64,000 bases of DNA, from the NCBI RefSeq assembly GCF_006385175.1, contig NZ_VFIY01000004.1, positions 186,001 to 250,000 of the forward strand, written 5' to 3'. How positions within the stretch are numbered: position 1 is the stretch's first letter; the number at the start of each line of letters is the position of its first letter. Below the pieces are notes generated by a model. The model ran no database searches. It was not told the DNA's origin and saw only the letters and a list, made by a program, of their open reading frames with translations. Source of the DNA: Emcibacter nanhaiensis (lineage in GTDB: Bacteria > Pseudomonadota > Alphaproteobacteria > Sphingomonadales > Emcibacteraceae). Positions 27,334-36,414 of the stretch are shown in pieces. The position numbers and the translations under genes are program-made.

Positions 27334-28530
27334 TCAGTCGTCGAGAATGGATTTTCTGGCGACAAGACCTGTCCGGTAAGCTTCCCATGGTCTGGGGAAG
27401 AATTTCTGTTTTAGATTGCGGACGCGGTTGCCCAATATCGTTTTGGCGATCATGGTCATGTTTGACGTGATGATATAATTGCGCTTCATCTTCAGCAGTT
27501 GCTTTTTGATGTCATGACGTCCGTGCTTGTGCATAAAGACTGCGAAATCGTCCATATAGCTCAGCGTCCCGTTGTCGTAAGGCTGTAACTGCTTCAGTTC
27601 GCCATGGCTCTGGTAGTCCGGCAGGCTTGCGGAGTTTTTACCCAGGACATCCAGAATAATAGATGTTCGCACACACTTGGAACAATTGCCGCAGTTGTCA
27701 CATTGCGAATAGCAACAGACCTGCAACTGGTCGAGCAGGTCCTGGAATTGCGCCACAAATTCGGTTTTCCTGGTACGGCTGGCCTCGCAGCCGTCATGGA
27801 TGATTTTCGTATTCTCCGTACTCCAGTTCACTTCCAGCAAGGGATGGGAACCGCAGGGGAAAAGGTCAGCATAGGTGTTGGAGGAAGGCACAATAAACGT
27901 CTCTGCGTTCAGGGTGACGCCCAGGCAGGCAAGGATGCTGCCAAGGACCGGAACCCAGTGCAGTTTTCTTTTGCCCAGGAATTCGATGGCGTTGTGGGTG
28001 ACGTCGACAAGCTTTTTATGTTCCTGATCAGCAAACGCCTTTCGGTCCGCCACGCATTTTTTCCAGCCTGACTTGTCTTTCAGTTGATCAAATCCTTCAA
28101 GCACCAGAAGATGGGTAATCTTGTCCCGATGTTTGGCATAGCTGTAGGAGCTGTCGATCCCTCCGGAAAAACAGCAATAGACATCTGCGCTTTTTTCATC
28201 CTGGATCCCGGCTGTCGCGACAAGCTGCGTGCGATTGAGGTCGCTGTTCCAGCAGGTGTAAATATCCTGAATTTCTTCGAAACCCGTCAGCAATTCGGCT
28301 GATACGGGAAAATCCGGATGTATGACAATGGGAACCTTGCGCAGCATGGCGTCAAACAGGCAGAACGGAATGAACGCTTCGGGACGGGCCCTGACTGGGA
28401 CATCCGCCGGGAAACGAAACCAGACTTTTTCGTCGTCAATGAGCGCAGAAAGCTCCTGGTATGCCGGGCCTTTGTCAATCCGGATATCAGATATTGTAAT
28501 ATTATTGCCGATACGCGAATGCATATTCAT
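27334..28530 (-). CDS. QueC-like PP-loop ATPase with zinc site, copy 1
   Basis: The first gene of the cluster encodes 398 residues, exactly the length of the next gene's product. SGGIDS (122-127), HPLLE near residue 229, WSTEN-T-IIHDG, and the zinc cysteines C272, C280, C283 and C286 fall at identical positions. ADVYCCFSGGIDSSYSYAKHRDKITHL shows the loop and following helix. The N-terminal domain is shared with copy 2 and has no match I recognise. GGGTGGGGG lies 7 bases before ATG 28530. A 26-base inverted repeat upstream may be an operator. As with the partner, an ATP-dependent amide- or thio-forming role is inferred from fold only. Confidence 0.8.
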   Translation of the reverse strand: MNMHSRIGNNITISDIRIDKGPAYQELSALIDDEKVWFRFPADVPVRARPEAFIPFCLFDAMLRKVPIVIHPDFPVSAELLTGFEEIQDIYTCWNSDLNRTQLVATAGIQDEKSADVYCCFSGGIDSSYSYAKHRDKITHLLVLEGFDQLKDKSGWKKCVADRKAFADQEHKKLVDVTHNAIEFLGKRKLHWVPVLGSILACLGVTLNAETFIVPSSNTYADLFPCGSHPLLEVNWSTENTKIIHDGCEASRTRKTEFVAQFQDLLDQLQVCCYSQCDNCGNCSKCVRTSIILDVLGKNSASLPDYQSHGELKQLQPYDNGTLSYMDDFAVFMHKHGRHDIKKQLLKMKRNYIITSNMTMIAKTILGNRVRNLKQKFFPRPWEAYRTGLVARKSILDD

Positions 28531-28568
28531 CTTGTTTCCCCCACCCTTTTAGCCCCTCCCGCGGGCAA

Positions 28569-28594
28569 CTATATTTTAGTTTTAACAAATATAG
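28569..28594. promoter_or_regulatory. Inverted repeat upstream of the PP-loop/ATP-grasp cluster
   Basis: CTATATTT at 28569-28576 and AAATATAG at 28587-28594 are perfect complements around 10 bases, 39 bases before the first gene of the cluster. It may be an operator or an mRNA hairpin; the AT-rich stem is too weak for a terminator. Confidence 0.35.
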
Positions 28595-28672
28595 CGGGAA
28601 GTAGAACAACCGCAAAGCAAATACGGCCTGGTTCTAACTTTGAAGTGATGAAAAATATGAATCCGGGGGCGG

Positions 28673-30454
28673 CTAGTAGCGAATTTTTACGTAGCTGCCC
28701 GGTGCATCCTCGATGATTTCAAGTTTGCCGTCGCCCGGAACCCTGGCGTCCACTTTTTTACCGGATCTTTTCTTCAGCCAGTTATGCCAGTCGTCCCACC
28801 AGGAACCAGGATGGTCCTCGGCCTGCGCAAGCCAGTCGTCAGGATTTTCCGGAGTATCCGTGTTCACCCAGTGATTGTATTTTTTGGCGGCCGGCGGGTT
28901 TACCACCCCGGCGATATGCCCCGACCCGGCCAGCATGAACCGGCGTTCCCCGCTGAACTGCTGGGTGGCCTTGTACACTGATTTCCAAGGACAGATATGG
29001 TCAGTCTGCGCAGCCTGGATATAGGTCGGAATCGTGATATTGGCGAGATCAATCGGCGTATCATGCAGGACGAATGCGCCCGGTTTGACCAGGTTGTTTT
29101 CCTTGTACATCTCCCTGAGGTACTGGGAATGACAGGCCCGTGTCAGCCGGGTTGAATCGCTGTTCCAGTAGAGCAGGTCAAAGGGGAAGGGATCCCGGCC
29201 CAGGAGGTAATTATTGATGACAAAGGACCAGATCAGGTCGTTGGAGCGCAGCATGTTGAAGGTCTGGGCCATGGTGCTGCCGTCGAGATAGCCTTTTTCC
29301 TCCATCAGGTTTTCCATCACCGCCAGCTGCCGGTCGTCGACAAACAGTTTCAGTTCGCCGGACTCACTGAAATCCACCTGGGTGACCAGGAAGGTGGCGC
29401 TTTTCACCCGGTCGATGGACTCTTTGGCGCCGAGGAAGGCCAGGGTGCAGGCCAGAAGGGTGCCGCCGATGCAATAGCCGATGGCGTTGACCGATTTTTC
29501 GCCGGTGGCGTCTTCAATGGCGCCGAGGGCGGACAGGGGGCCAAGGGTCATATAATCGGCAAAATCAAGATCAGCCATGCTTTCGTCCGGATTTTTCCAC
29601 GAGATGACAAAAACCGTATAGCCTTTCTCCACCAGCCAGCGAATGAGGGAGTTTTCCGGCCGCAGGTCGAGGATGTAGAATTTGTTGATCCAGGGCGGCG
29701 TAATCAGGACCGGTGTTTTATAGACCGTCTCTGTCAGCGGCTCATACTGGATCAGCTGGATCAATTCATTCTGGTACACCACTTTGCCGGGGGTGGTGGC
29801 AACATTCTTGCCCAGCTCGAACGCCGTTTCGTCGGTCATGCGGATCCTGAATTCGCCGGTTTCCGGATTGATGTCCTTGGCAATATTTTCCAGGCCGTTC
29901 AGCAGGTTCTTGCCGTTCTTTTCGATGGTCTCCCGGATCACTTCCGGATTGGTCATGGCAAAATTGGTCGGTGACATGGCGTCAATGAACTGGCGGGCAT
30001 AAAATTTAAGCTTCTGGCCCTCATGGCTCTCCGCCTGTGGGTTTTCCTCCACCAGGTTTTCGATCCATTTCGAGGACAGCAGGTAGGATTGCTTGATATA
30101 GTCGAAGATCTGGTTTTCTTCCCACTCCTTGTCCTTGAATCGTCGATCCTCTTTGGCCGGGCTGACGATAGGCTCCACATCCTGGTCCCCGACCATTTTC
30201 TTGGCGGTGGACTGCCAGAGTTTCATGTAATCTTTCCACAGATTGACCTGCTTTTCGACAATCTGCTCCGGATGCTCGGCAAAATATTTGGTCATTTCCA
30301 TCATGGCGCCGGACAGGTTCAGGGGGTCAGGATCGGAAGGGGCGGACTGTTCCTTTTGCCGTTCCAGGAAATCTGAAGCCAGCTTCTGAAACTTCTCGGT
30401 ATAGGCCTTCATGTTTTCCGCAAATTGTTCCATGTCAGGCGTCTCTTTATCCAT
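28673..30454 (-). CDS. phaC: Poly(3-hydroxyalkanoate) synthase, class I
   Basis: The 593-residue enzyme has the long N-terminal domain of class I PhaC and an alpha/beta-hydrolase core. The lipase-like box is GYCIGGT with catalytic Cys328, DHICPW supplies the Asp and GSGHIAGVVNPP the His. PWINKFYILDLRPENS and ISWKNPD are family hallmarks. It polymerises 3-hydroxyacyl-CoA at the surface of cytosolic PHA granules. ATG 30452-30454 follows a perfect AGGAGG with a 6-base spacer and is preferred over the 17-residue longer frame. No phaA, phaB or phasin gene is nearby. Confidence 0.96.
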   Translation of the reverse strand: MDKETPDMEQFAENMKAYTEKFQKLASDFLERQKEQSAPSDPDPLNLSGAMMEMTKYFAEHPEQIVEKQVNLWKDYMKLWQSTAKKMVGDQDVEPIVSPAKEDRRFKDKEWEENQIFDYIKQSYLLSSKWIENLVEENPQAESHEGQKLKFYARQFIDAMSPTNFAMTNPEVIRETIEKNGKNLLNGLENIAKDINPETGEFRIRMTDETAFELGKNVATTPGKVVYQNELIQLIQYEPLTETVYKTPVLITPPWINKFYILDLRPENSLIRWLVEKGYTVFVISWKNPDESMADLDFADYMTLGPLSALGAIEDATGEKSVNAIGYCIGGTLLACTLAFLGAKESIDRVKSATFLVTQVDFSESGELKLFVDDRQLAVMENLMEEKGYLDGSTMAQTFNMLRSNDLIWSFVINNYLLGRDPFPFDLLYWNSDSTRLTRACHSQYLREMYKENNLVKPGAFVLHDTPIDLANITIPTYIQAAQTDHICPWKSVYKATQQFSGERRFMLAGSGHIAGVVNPPAAKKYNHWVNTDTPENPDDWLAQAEDHPGSWWDDWHNWLKKRSGKKVDARVPGDGKLEIIEDAPGSYVKIRY

Positions 30455-30521
30455 CCAGTTCCTCCTCGAATCCGACCATTGGCAATTGATGAGTCCCTCA
30501 TGCATAATATTTTATGGGGCT

Positions 30522-30537
30522 TGTCATTCTTATGACA
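30522..30537. promoter_or_regulatory. Inverted repeat between phaC and alaC
   Basis: TGTCAT at 30522-30527 and ATGACA at 30532-30537 are perfect complements around TCTT, in the 205-base divergent gap. It lies 68 bases upstream of the phaC start and could be an operator for either gene; no regulator is adjacent. Confidence 0.3.
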
Positions 30538-30659
30538 GTATTTTTTCCTATTTTTTTCACATTTTTGGTGAATGAATGTTTTAGATATGCCAAATACCTG
30601 CTAAAGAGATGGCCTGCCGGAGCAGCCGGCATTTTATTGACAATTTAAGCGAGTTTCCA

Positions 30660-31892
30660 ATGGAGTCAGAATTCTACCGGATCAAGAGATTACCGCCTTA
30701 CGTTTTTGCTGAAGTCAATGCGATGAAAGCAAAAGCGCGAGCGGCCGGAGAAGACATCATTGACCTGGGCATGGGGAACCCCGACCTGGTGCCGCCGCAG
30801 CATGTCATGGACAAGCTGGTGGCCACCCTGCCGGACCCCAAGGCTCATCGCTATTCCGCCTCAAAGGGCATTCCCGGGCTGCGCAAGGCGCTGAGCGCCT
30901 ACTACAAGCGCCGCTTTGACGTGGAGATTAATCCCGAGACCGAGACCATTGTCACCCTGGGGTCCAAGGAAGGTCTGGCCAACCTGGCCCAGGCCATTAC
31001 CGCACCGGGGGACGTGATCCTGGTGCCGAACCCCACGTATCCGATCCATCACTTCGGTTTTATCATCGCCGGGGCGACCATCCGTCATTTGCCGCCGGGG
31101 ACCCAGGATAATTTCATGGAAAGCCTGGAGCAGGCGGTACGCCACAGCGTGCCCAAACCGCTGGCGCTAGTGCTCAACTATCCGTCCAACCCGACGGCTG
31201 AAGTGGTTGACCTGGAGTTTTATGAAAAAGTCGTGGCCTTTGCCCGCAAGCACGGCATCTGGGTCCTGTCCGACCTGGCCTATTCGGAGATTTATTTCGA
31301 TGATGTGCCGCCGCCGTCCATCCTGCAGGTGGACGGGGCCAAGGATATCGCGGTGGAGTTTACCTCACTCAGCAAGACCTATTCCATGGCCGGCTGGCGG
31401 ATCGGTTTTGCCTCCGGCAACGAAAAACTGATCAGCGCGTTGACCCGGGTGAAATCCTATCTGGACTACGGCGCCTTTACGCCGATCCAGGTTGCCGCGA
31501 CCGCAGCCCTCAACGGTCCGCAGGATTATATTGATGAAGTGCGGGCCATCTATAAATCCCGCCGGGATGTTCTGGTCAAGGGACTGGAAGCGGCCGGCTG
31601 GCCGATCCCGTCGCCGCGGGCAACCATGTTTGCCTGGGCTCCGATTCCCGAGGAATGGAAGGAAGTGGGCTGTATGGAATTTGCCAAGCAGCTGCTGACC
31701 CATGCCCAGGTGGCGGTCTCGCCGGGCATTGGCTTCGGGGAATATGGCGAAGGCTATGTGCGGATTGCCATTGTGGAAAACGAGCAGCGTATCCGCCAGG
31801 CCACACGCAACATCAAACGCTTTATGTCCAAGAGTCAAGAATATCTGGAGGAATCCAGGCAGCACCTGAAAGACAGGGAAGAAAACAAGTGA
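30660..31892 (+). CDS. alaC: Alanine-synthesising class I/II aminotransferase (AlaC-like)
   Basis: The 410-residue PLP enzyme has LGMGNPDL near residue 37, NYPSNPTAE at 173-181, SDLAYSEI with the cofactor Asp/Tyr near residue 205, the PLP Lys239 in SLSKTYSMAGWRIGF and RIAIVENEQRIRQA near the end. The order and motifs match AlaC/YfdZ, which transfers amino groups to pyruvate, and the group is also close to LL-diaminopimelate aminotransferase. Its stop overlaps the GTG start of hom (GTGA), so translational coupling is likely. ATG 30660 is chosen because it starts the conserved MESEFYRIKRLPPYVFAEV. The ribosome site is weak. Confidence 0.93.
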   Translation: MESEFYRIKRLPPYVFAEVNAMKAKARAAGEDIIDLGMGNPDLVPPQHVMDKLVATLPDPKAHRYSASKGIPGLRKALSAYYKRRFDVEINPETETIVTLGSKEGLANLAQAITAPGDVILVPNPTYPIHHFGFIIAGATIRHLPPGTQDNFMESLEQAVRHSVPKPLALVLNYPSNPTAEVVDLEFYEKVVAFARKHGIWVLSDLAYSEIYFDDVPPPSILQVDGAKDIAVEFTSLSKTYSMAGWRIGFASGNEKLISALTRVKSYLDYGAFTPIQVAATAALNGPQDYIDEVRAIYKSRRDVLVKGLEAAGWPIPSPRATMFAWAPIPEEWKEVGCMEFAKQLLTHAQVAVSPGIGFGEYGEGYVRIAIVENEQRIRQATRNIKRFMSKSQEYLEESRQHLKDREENK

Positions 31893-33181
31893 CTAATTCT
31901 TTGAAAGTAGCAATCGCCGGTCTGGGAACGGTCGGCGTTGGTGTCGTCAAAATCCTGGAATCGCACAAGGACCTGATTGCGGCCCGTTGCGGTCGTCCGA
32001 TTGAAATCGTTGCCGTGTCCGCCAGCAATCGCGCGCGGGACCGCGGTGTGGATATTTCCGGTTATCAGTGGTTTGACAACGCCCTGGATTTTGCCGAGCA
32101 GGATAACATTGACCTGGTGGTGGAATTGATCGGCGGTTCTGACGGCATCGCCAAGGAACTGGCGCAGCAATCTCTTGAGGCCGGTAAATCCTTTGTCACC
32201 GCCAACAAGGCGTTGATTGCCCATCACGGGGCAAGTCTGGCGACGACGGCTCAGGAGGCCGGCGTCGCCCTGCGCTATGAAGCGGCGGTGGCCGGGGGCA
32301 TCCCGATTATCAAGGCTGTGGGCGAGGGCCTGGCGGCCAACAAGATGAATCTGATCTACGGGATTTTGAACGGGACCTGCAACTATATCCTGACCCAGAT
32401 GGAATCCACCGGGCAGGGATTTGGGGACGTGCTGGCCGAAGCCCAGCGCCTGGGTTACGCCGAGGCTGACCCAACCTTTGATGTGGACGGTATCGATACC
32501 GCCCACAAACTGGCAATCCTGTCCAGCGTGGCGTTTGGCACGGAAACCGATTTCAACAGCATCTATGTTGAAGGTATCCGCCGGATCGAAGCCGTGGATA
32601 TCGAATATGCCCGGGAAATCGGCTACCGCATCAAACTGCTCGGCCTGGCGAGATTGGGCAGCAACGGTCTGGAACAGCGTGTCCATCCGGCGATGGTCAA
32701 ACTTGAAGAGCCGATTGCGCAGGTTGAAGATGCCTTCAATGCGGTGGTGGCCGAGGGTGACTTTATCGACCGCACCTTCTATCAGGGCCGGGGTGCCGGG
32801 GAGGGACCGACTGCGTCTGCGGTGGTGGCGGATATCATTGATATCGCCCGGGGCCATATGGACGCGCCTTTCTTTGTGCCGGCGTCCGAGCTGGTCAAGG
32901 CGGAACCAGTGCCGATGGATGATCACGAAGGGGCCTTTTATATCCGCCTGCATGTCCAGGAACGTCCCGGCGTGATCGCCGACATTACCTCTGTGCTCAA
33001 GGACAGGAATGTATCCCTGGACGTGATGCTGCAGAAAGGGCACGAGCTCGATGGTTCGGTCTATGTGATCCTGGTCACCCATGTGACGCGGGAAAATATC
33101 ATTATGGGCGCTTTGCAGGAGATCGCTGGTCTCTCTTCCGTCCAGGACGAGCCGCTGACCATCAGAATTGAAAATTTGTGA
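31889..33181 (+). CDS. hom: Homoserine dehydrogenase with ACT domain
   Basis: The GTG at 31889 overlaps the alaC stop by 4 bases and has GGGAAG eight bases upstream; this gives 430 residues. VAIAGLGTVGVGVVKIL at 7-23 binds NAD(P), YEAAVAGGIPII and GILNGTCNYIL belong to the catalytic domain, and GYAEADPTFDVDGIDTAHKL is the substrate site. From about residue 350 a C-terminal ACT domain (YIRLHVQERPGVIADITSVL) gives feedback control by threonine. The enzyme reduces aspartate semialdehyde to homoserine for threonine and methionine, feeding the metY step upstream in this window. Confidence 0.97.
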   Translation: MTNSLKVAIAGLGTVGVGVVKILESHKDLIAARCGRPIEIVAVSASNRARDRGVDISGYQWFDNALDFAEQDNIDLVVELIGGSDGIAKELAQQSLEAGKSFVTANKALIAHHGASLATTAQEAGVALRYEAAVAGGIPIIKAVGEGLAANKMNLIYGILNGTCNYILTQMESTGQGFGDVLAEAQRLGYAEADPTFDVDGIDTAHKLAILSSVAFGTETDFNSIYVEGIRRIEAVDIEYAREIGYRIKLLGLARLGSNGLEQRVHPAMVKLEEPIAQVEDAFNAVVAEGDFIDRTFYQGRGAGEGPTASAVVADIIDIARGHMDAPFFVPASELVKAEPVPMDDHEGAFYIRLHVQERPGVIADITSVLKDRNVSLDVMLQKGHELDGSVYVILVTHVTRENIIMGALQEIAGLSSVQDEPLTIRIENL

Positions 33182-33269
33182 GATGATTTGAAATACCGCC
33201 TGTAAAGGAATAGTCTCACAACAGGCAATGAAACATTTGGGAATTTTATAATAGAGGAATTGAGAACCT

Positions 33270-34241
33270 ATGTCGTTTGATTCAAATATGGACCGTCTGT
33301 TTGTCCTCGAACTTGTCCGGGTAACCGAGGCCGCCGCCGTGGCTGCCGCCAAGCTGGTGGGTAAAGGTGACGAGAAGGCAGCCGATGCCGCCGCCGTGGA
33401 CGCCATGCGCGATGCCCTGAACCAGATGGATATCCAGGGTCGGGTTGTGATTGGCGAAGGCGAGCGCGATGAGGCCCCGATGCTGTATATCGGTGAGGAA
33501 GTCGGCACCGGCAACGGTCCGAAAGTGGACATTGCGCTTGATCCGCTGGAAGGCACCACTATTGCGGCCAAGGCCGACCAGAACGCCCTGGCGGTGATTG
33601 CCCTGTCCGAAGAAGGCCATATGCTGAATGCCCCCGACGTTTATATGGACAAGATCGCTGTTGGCCCGGGCCTGCCGGAAGGGATTGTCGACCTCGACAA
33701 AACCCCGGCCGAAAACATCAAGGCTGTGGCTGATGCCAAGGGCCAGAGCGTCAGCGACATGCTGGTGTGTATCCTGGATCGTCCGCGCCATGCCGACCTG
33801 ATCAAGGCGGTGCGCGAGTCCGGCGCCCGTATCAAGCTGATCGGTGACGGTGATGTGGCCGGCGTGATCGCGACCACTAATCCCGACACCAGTGTTGATA
33901 TCTATATGGGCTCCGGCGGGGCGCCGGAAGGCGTGCTGGCGGCGGCTGCGCTGCGCTGCATCGGTGGCCAGATGCAGGGCCGCCTGTTGTTCCGGAATGA
34001 TGACGAACGCGGCCGCGCCCACAAATGGGGCATCACCGACCTGGATCGCAAATATAACACCATGGACCTGGCCAGCGGTGAAGTGATTTTCGCCGCCACC
34101 GGTGTCACCGACGGCACCATGCTGCGCGGTGTGCACGGTTCTGCGGACGGCAGGAAATACACTACAGATTCTGTCGTGATGCGGTCCAAGACCAAAACCG
34201 TGCGCTGGATCAAAGGTGAACATCACCGCAAGAAAAGCTGA
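33270..34241 (+). CDS. glpX: Fructose-1,6-bisphosphatase class II
   Basis: The 323-residue protein matches GlpX: LELVRVTEAAAVAAA near the N-terminus, GEGERDEAPMLYIGEEVG at about residues 57-74 with metal-binding acids, the IALDPLEGTT motif at about 89-98, and the C-terminal VTDGTMLRGV. It hydrolyses fructose-1,6-bisphosphate in gluconeogenesis, in the cytosol, with Mn2+ or Mg2+. It lies between hom and recJ, a conserved alphaproteobacterial order; AGAGGAA precedes the start. Its stop overlaps the recJ start by one base. Confidence 0.97.
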   Translation: MSFDSNMDRLFVLELVRVTEAAAVAAAKLVGKGDEKAADAAAVDAMRDALNQMDIQGRVVIGEGERDEAPMLYIGEEVGTGNGPKVDIALDPLEGTTIAAKADQNALAVIALSEEGHMLNAPDVYMDKIAVGPGLPEGIVDLDKTPAENIKAVADAKGQSVSDMLVCILDRPRHADLIKAVRESGARIKLIGDGDVAGVIATTNPDTSVDIYMGSGGAPEGVLAAAALRCIGGQMQGRLLFRNDDERGRAHKWGITDLDRKYNTMDLASGEVIFAATGVTDGTMLRGVHGSADGRKYTTDSVVMRSKTKTVRWIKGEHHRKKS

Positions 34242-36055
34242 TGACAGAGGTTTTTTCTGACACGGAACAGAGTGAATTTCTGCTCGGTGTGGAAAAATCC
34301 GTCACGGGGCGGGCCTGGAAAGTCAGGCCCGCTGAAATGCGTGAGGTCCAGGCCATTGCGCAGCAGAATAATGTCTCTGAAATCGTCGCCCGCGTTGTCG
34401 CGGGCCGGGGGGTCTCTATCGAAGAGGCTCCGTCCTTTTTAAATCCCACTTTGCGCGAAAGCCTGCCGGATCCCTCAATGTTCAGGGACATGGACCTGGC
34501 CTGCAGTCGTCTGGCCGACGCCATTATCAAGGGCGAGCAGGTTGCCGTGTTTGGCGACTATGATGTGGACGGCGCCACGTCTTCGGCGCTGTTCAGGCGC
34601 TTCTTTGCCGCCCTTGACCGGAAGCTGCTGGTCTATATTCCCGACCGTATGAAAGAGGGCTATGGCCCCAATGCCGAAGCCTTCCTCAAGCTGAAGGAGC
34701 AGGGGGCTGAGCTTGTCGTGACCGTGGACTGCGGCATTGTCTCCTTTGCCCCGCTGGAGGCGGCGGCCGAAGCCGGGCTCGAGGTCATTGTGGTCGATCA
34801 TCATCAGGCTGAACCGGCCCTGCCGAAAGCGGTCGCCGTGGTCAACCCCAACCGGCTCGATGAGATCGACGGCTATGGTCAGCTCGCCGCCATCGGCGTG
34901 TCTTTCCTGGTCATAGTCGGCCTGAGCCGGGAGCTAAGGAACCGCGGCTGGTATGAGGCCCAGGGCATCAAGGTGCCGGACCTGATGCAGTGGCTCGACC
35001 TGGTGGCGCTCGGCACCATCTGCGATGTGGTGCCGCTCAAGGGTGTGAATAGAGCGCTGACCTCTCAGGGTCTCAAGGTCATGGCCCGGCGCGGCAATGC
35101 CGGCATCAACGCCCTGATGGACGTGTGCGGCACGACCGAACCGCCCGGCACCTATCATGCCGGTTTCCTGATCGGTCCCCGGGTCAATGCCGGCGGCCGG
35201 GTCGGGCGCTGCGAGACCGGCTATGAAATCCTCAGCACTGACGACCAGCTGCATGCCGGCAACCTGGCCCGGGAACTGCATCAGTATAACGCCGAGCGCC
35301 AGGCCATCGAGGCCATGGTGCTGGAACAGGCCAAGGATCAGGTAGCGGCGAAGATTGGCCCCGGGGGCGAGGTGCCGCCGGTCATCATCGCCCATGGCGA
35401 CGGCTGGCACCCGGGCGTGATCGGCATTGTCGCCGGCCGGCTCAAGGAATTTTACCAGCGCCCCACCTTTGTGATTGGCATTGACGAAAACGGCATCGGC
35501 AAGGGCTCCGGCCGCTCGATCCCCGGCGTCGATCTCGGTGCCGCGGTCACTGCCGCCCGCCAGGAAGACCTGCTGATCAACGGCGGCGGCCACGCCATGG
35601 CGGCGGGCCTGACCGTGTCCGGTGAATTGCTGGAGGAACTGGAGGCTTTTCTTGCCGAGCGGCTCGGTCGCCAGGTGGGCGAAGCGCTCGAGGGTCTGAG
35701 CCTCAAGCTGGACGGTGCGCTGGCGGCATCGGCGGTGCGGCCCGAGCTGGTCAATGAACTGAACCGGGTCGGCCCCTACGGCCAAGGCAACGCCCAGCCG
35801 CGATTTGCCCTATCGCACATGAAAGTGACCTATGCCGATGTGGTCGGGCAGGACCATGTCAAATGCGCGCTCCAGGGCCGGGACGGCGCCACCATCAAGG
35901 GCATGGCGTTCAGGTCAGCGGAACAGCCGCTGGGGCAGCTGATTCTGGGCTCGCGCGGACAGATGATTCATGTGGCCGGAACGCTGAAAAACAACAGCTG
36001 GAACGGCCGCACAACCGCGGAAATCTTCATCGATGACGCGGCCCCGGTCTCTTGA
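34241..36055 (+). CDS. recJ: Single-stranded-DNA-specific exonuclease RecJ
   Basis: The 604-residue enzyme carries the DHH phosphoesterase motifs: FGDYDVDGATSSALFRRFF near residue 105 (motif I), VTVDCGIV near 164, VVDHHQAE (the DHH) near 186, and the DHHA1 domain motif INGGGHAMAAG near 447, then an OB-fold C-terminus. It degrades single-stranded DNA 5' to 3' in RecF-pathway repair, mismatch repair and base excision. It begins within the glpX stop (TGATG), so translation is coupled. Length is usual. Confidence 0.97.
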   Translation: MTEVFSDTEQSEFLLGVEKSVTGRAWKVRPAEMREVQAIAQQNNVSEIVARVVAGRGVSIEEAPSFLNPTLRESLPDPSMFRDMDLACSRLADAIIKGEQVAVFGDYDVDGATSSALFRRFFAALDRKLLVYIPDRMKEGYGPNAEAFLKLKEQGAELVVTVDCGIVSFAPLEAAAEAGLEVIVVDHHQAEPALPKAVAVVNPNRLDEIDGYGQLAAIGVSFLVIVGLSRELRNRGWYEAQGIKVPDLMQWLDLVALGTICDVVPLKGVNRALTSQGLKVMARRGNAGINALMDVCGTTEPPGTYHAGFLIGPRVNAGGRVGRCETGYEILSTDDQLHAGNLARELHQYNAERQAIEAMVLEQAKDQVAAKIGPGGEVPPVIIAHGDGWHPGVIGIVAGRLKEFYQRPTFVIGIDENGIGKGSGRSIPGVDLGAAVTAARQEDLLINGGGHAMAAGLTVSGELLEELEAFLAERLGRQVGEALEGLSLKLDGALAASAVRPELVNELNRVGPYGQGNAQPRFALSHMKVTYADVVGQDHVKCALQGRDGATIKGMAFRSAEQPLGQLILGSRGQMIHVAGTLKNNSWNGRTTAEIFIDDAAPVS

Positions 36056-36111
36056 AAATCAGGCCTCGCATAACTATTTGCCAAAAAAGTTATTTTTTTC
36101 GGAAATAGCTA

Positions 36112-36140
36112 TTGACCGGAGGTGGGATAACGTTTAGAAA
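36112..36140 (+). promoter_or_regulatory. Putative tRNA-Glu promoter
   Basis: TTGACC at 36112-36117 and TAGAAA at 36135-36140 are 17 bases apart and would start transcription about 13 bases before the tRNA. The -10 is poor (4 of 6). Confidence 0.4.
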
Positions 36141-36159
36141 CCACCTCACCAAGCAAGAC

Positions 36160-36235
36160 GGCCCCTTCGTCTAGCGGTCTAGGACGCCGCCCTTTCACGG
36201 CGGAAACACGGGTTCGAGTCCCGTAGGGGTCACCA
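36160..36235 (+). tRNA. tRNA-Glu (anticodon TTC), CCA encoded
   Basis: The 76-base sequence folds as a standard cloverleaf. The acceptor GGCCCCT pairs with AGGGGTC (one G-T), the anticodon stem CCGCC at 36187-36191 pairs with GGCGG at 36199-36203 around CTTTCAC, placing TTC at 36194-36196, and the T arm is ACGGG-TTCGAGT-CCCGT. The 3' CCA is in the DNA. It follows recJ at 104 bases. Degenerate sequence lies immediately downstream, so this could be an old integration site, but I see no integrase and no repeat of the tRNA end. Confidence 0.97.
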
Positions 36236-36414
36236 TCCTTAGGTTTCAATAACTTAGCAAACAGGGTGGTTTAATGTTTCCCGATTTCCACAAAATATTT
36301 CCCGTTTTTCAGGATTTTTCGAGCTGCTGAACTGCCGCTACGGAGAGTTTTTCGATCCCTAATTCCTTGAGGAAAGGGCGAAGAGCCCAGCGATCCGAAT
36401 AACCAGATGCCGAT
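36236..36414. other. Gap after tRNA-Glu without an intact gene
   Basis: No intact gene is seen. On the minus strand a short open frame reads GYSDRWALRPFLKELG... and ends in a stop at about 36318; its composition looks protein-like, so it may be the end of a decayed gene, but its upstream part runs into antisense of the beta-propeller remnant. Confidence in this fragment is low. Confidence 0.3.

Noticed and set aside
33198-33226. Terminator between hom and glpX
   Set aside because: GCCTGT and ACAGGC are complementary but have a 17-base loop and no T run.
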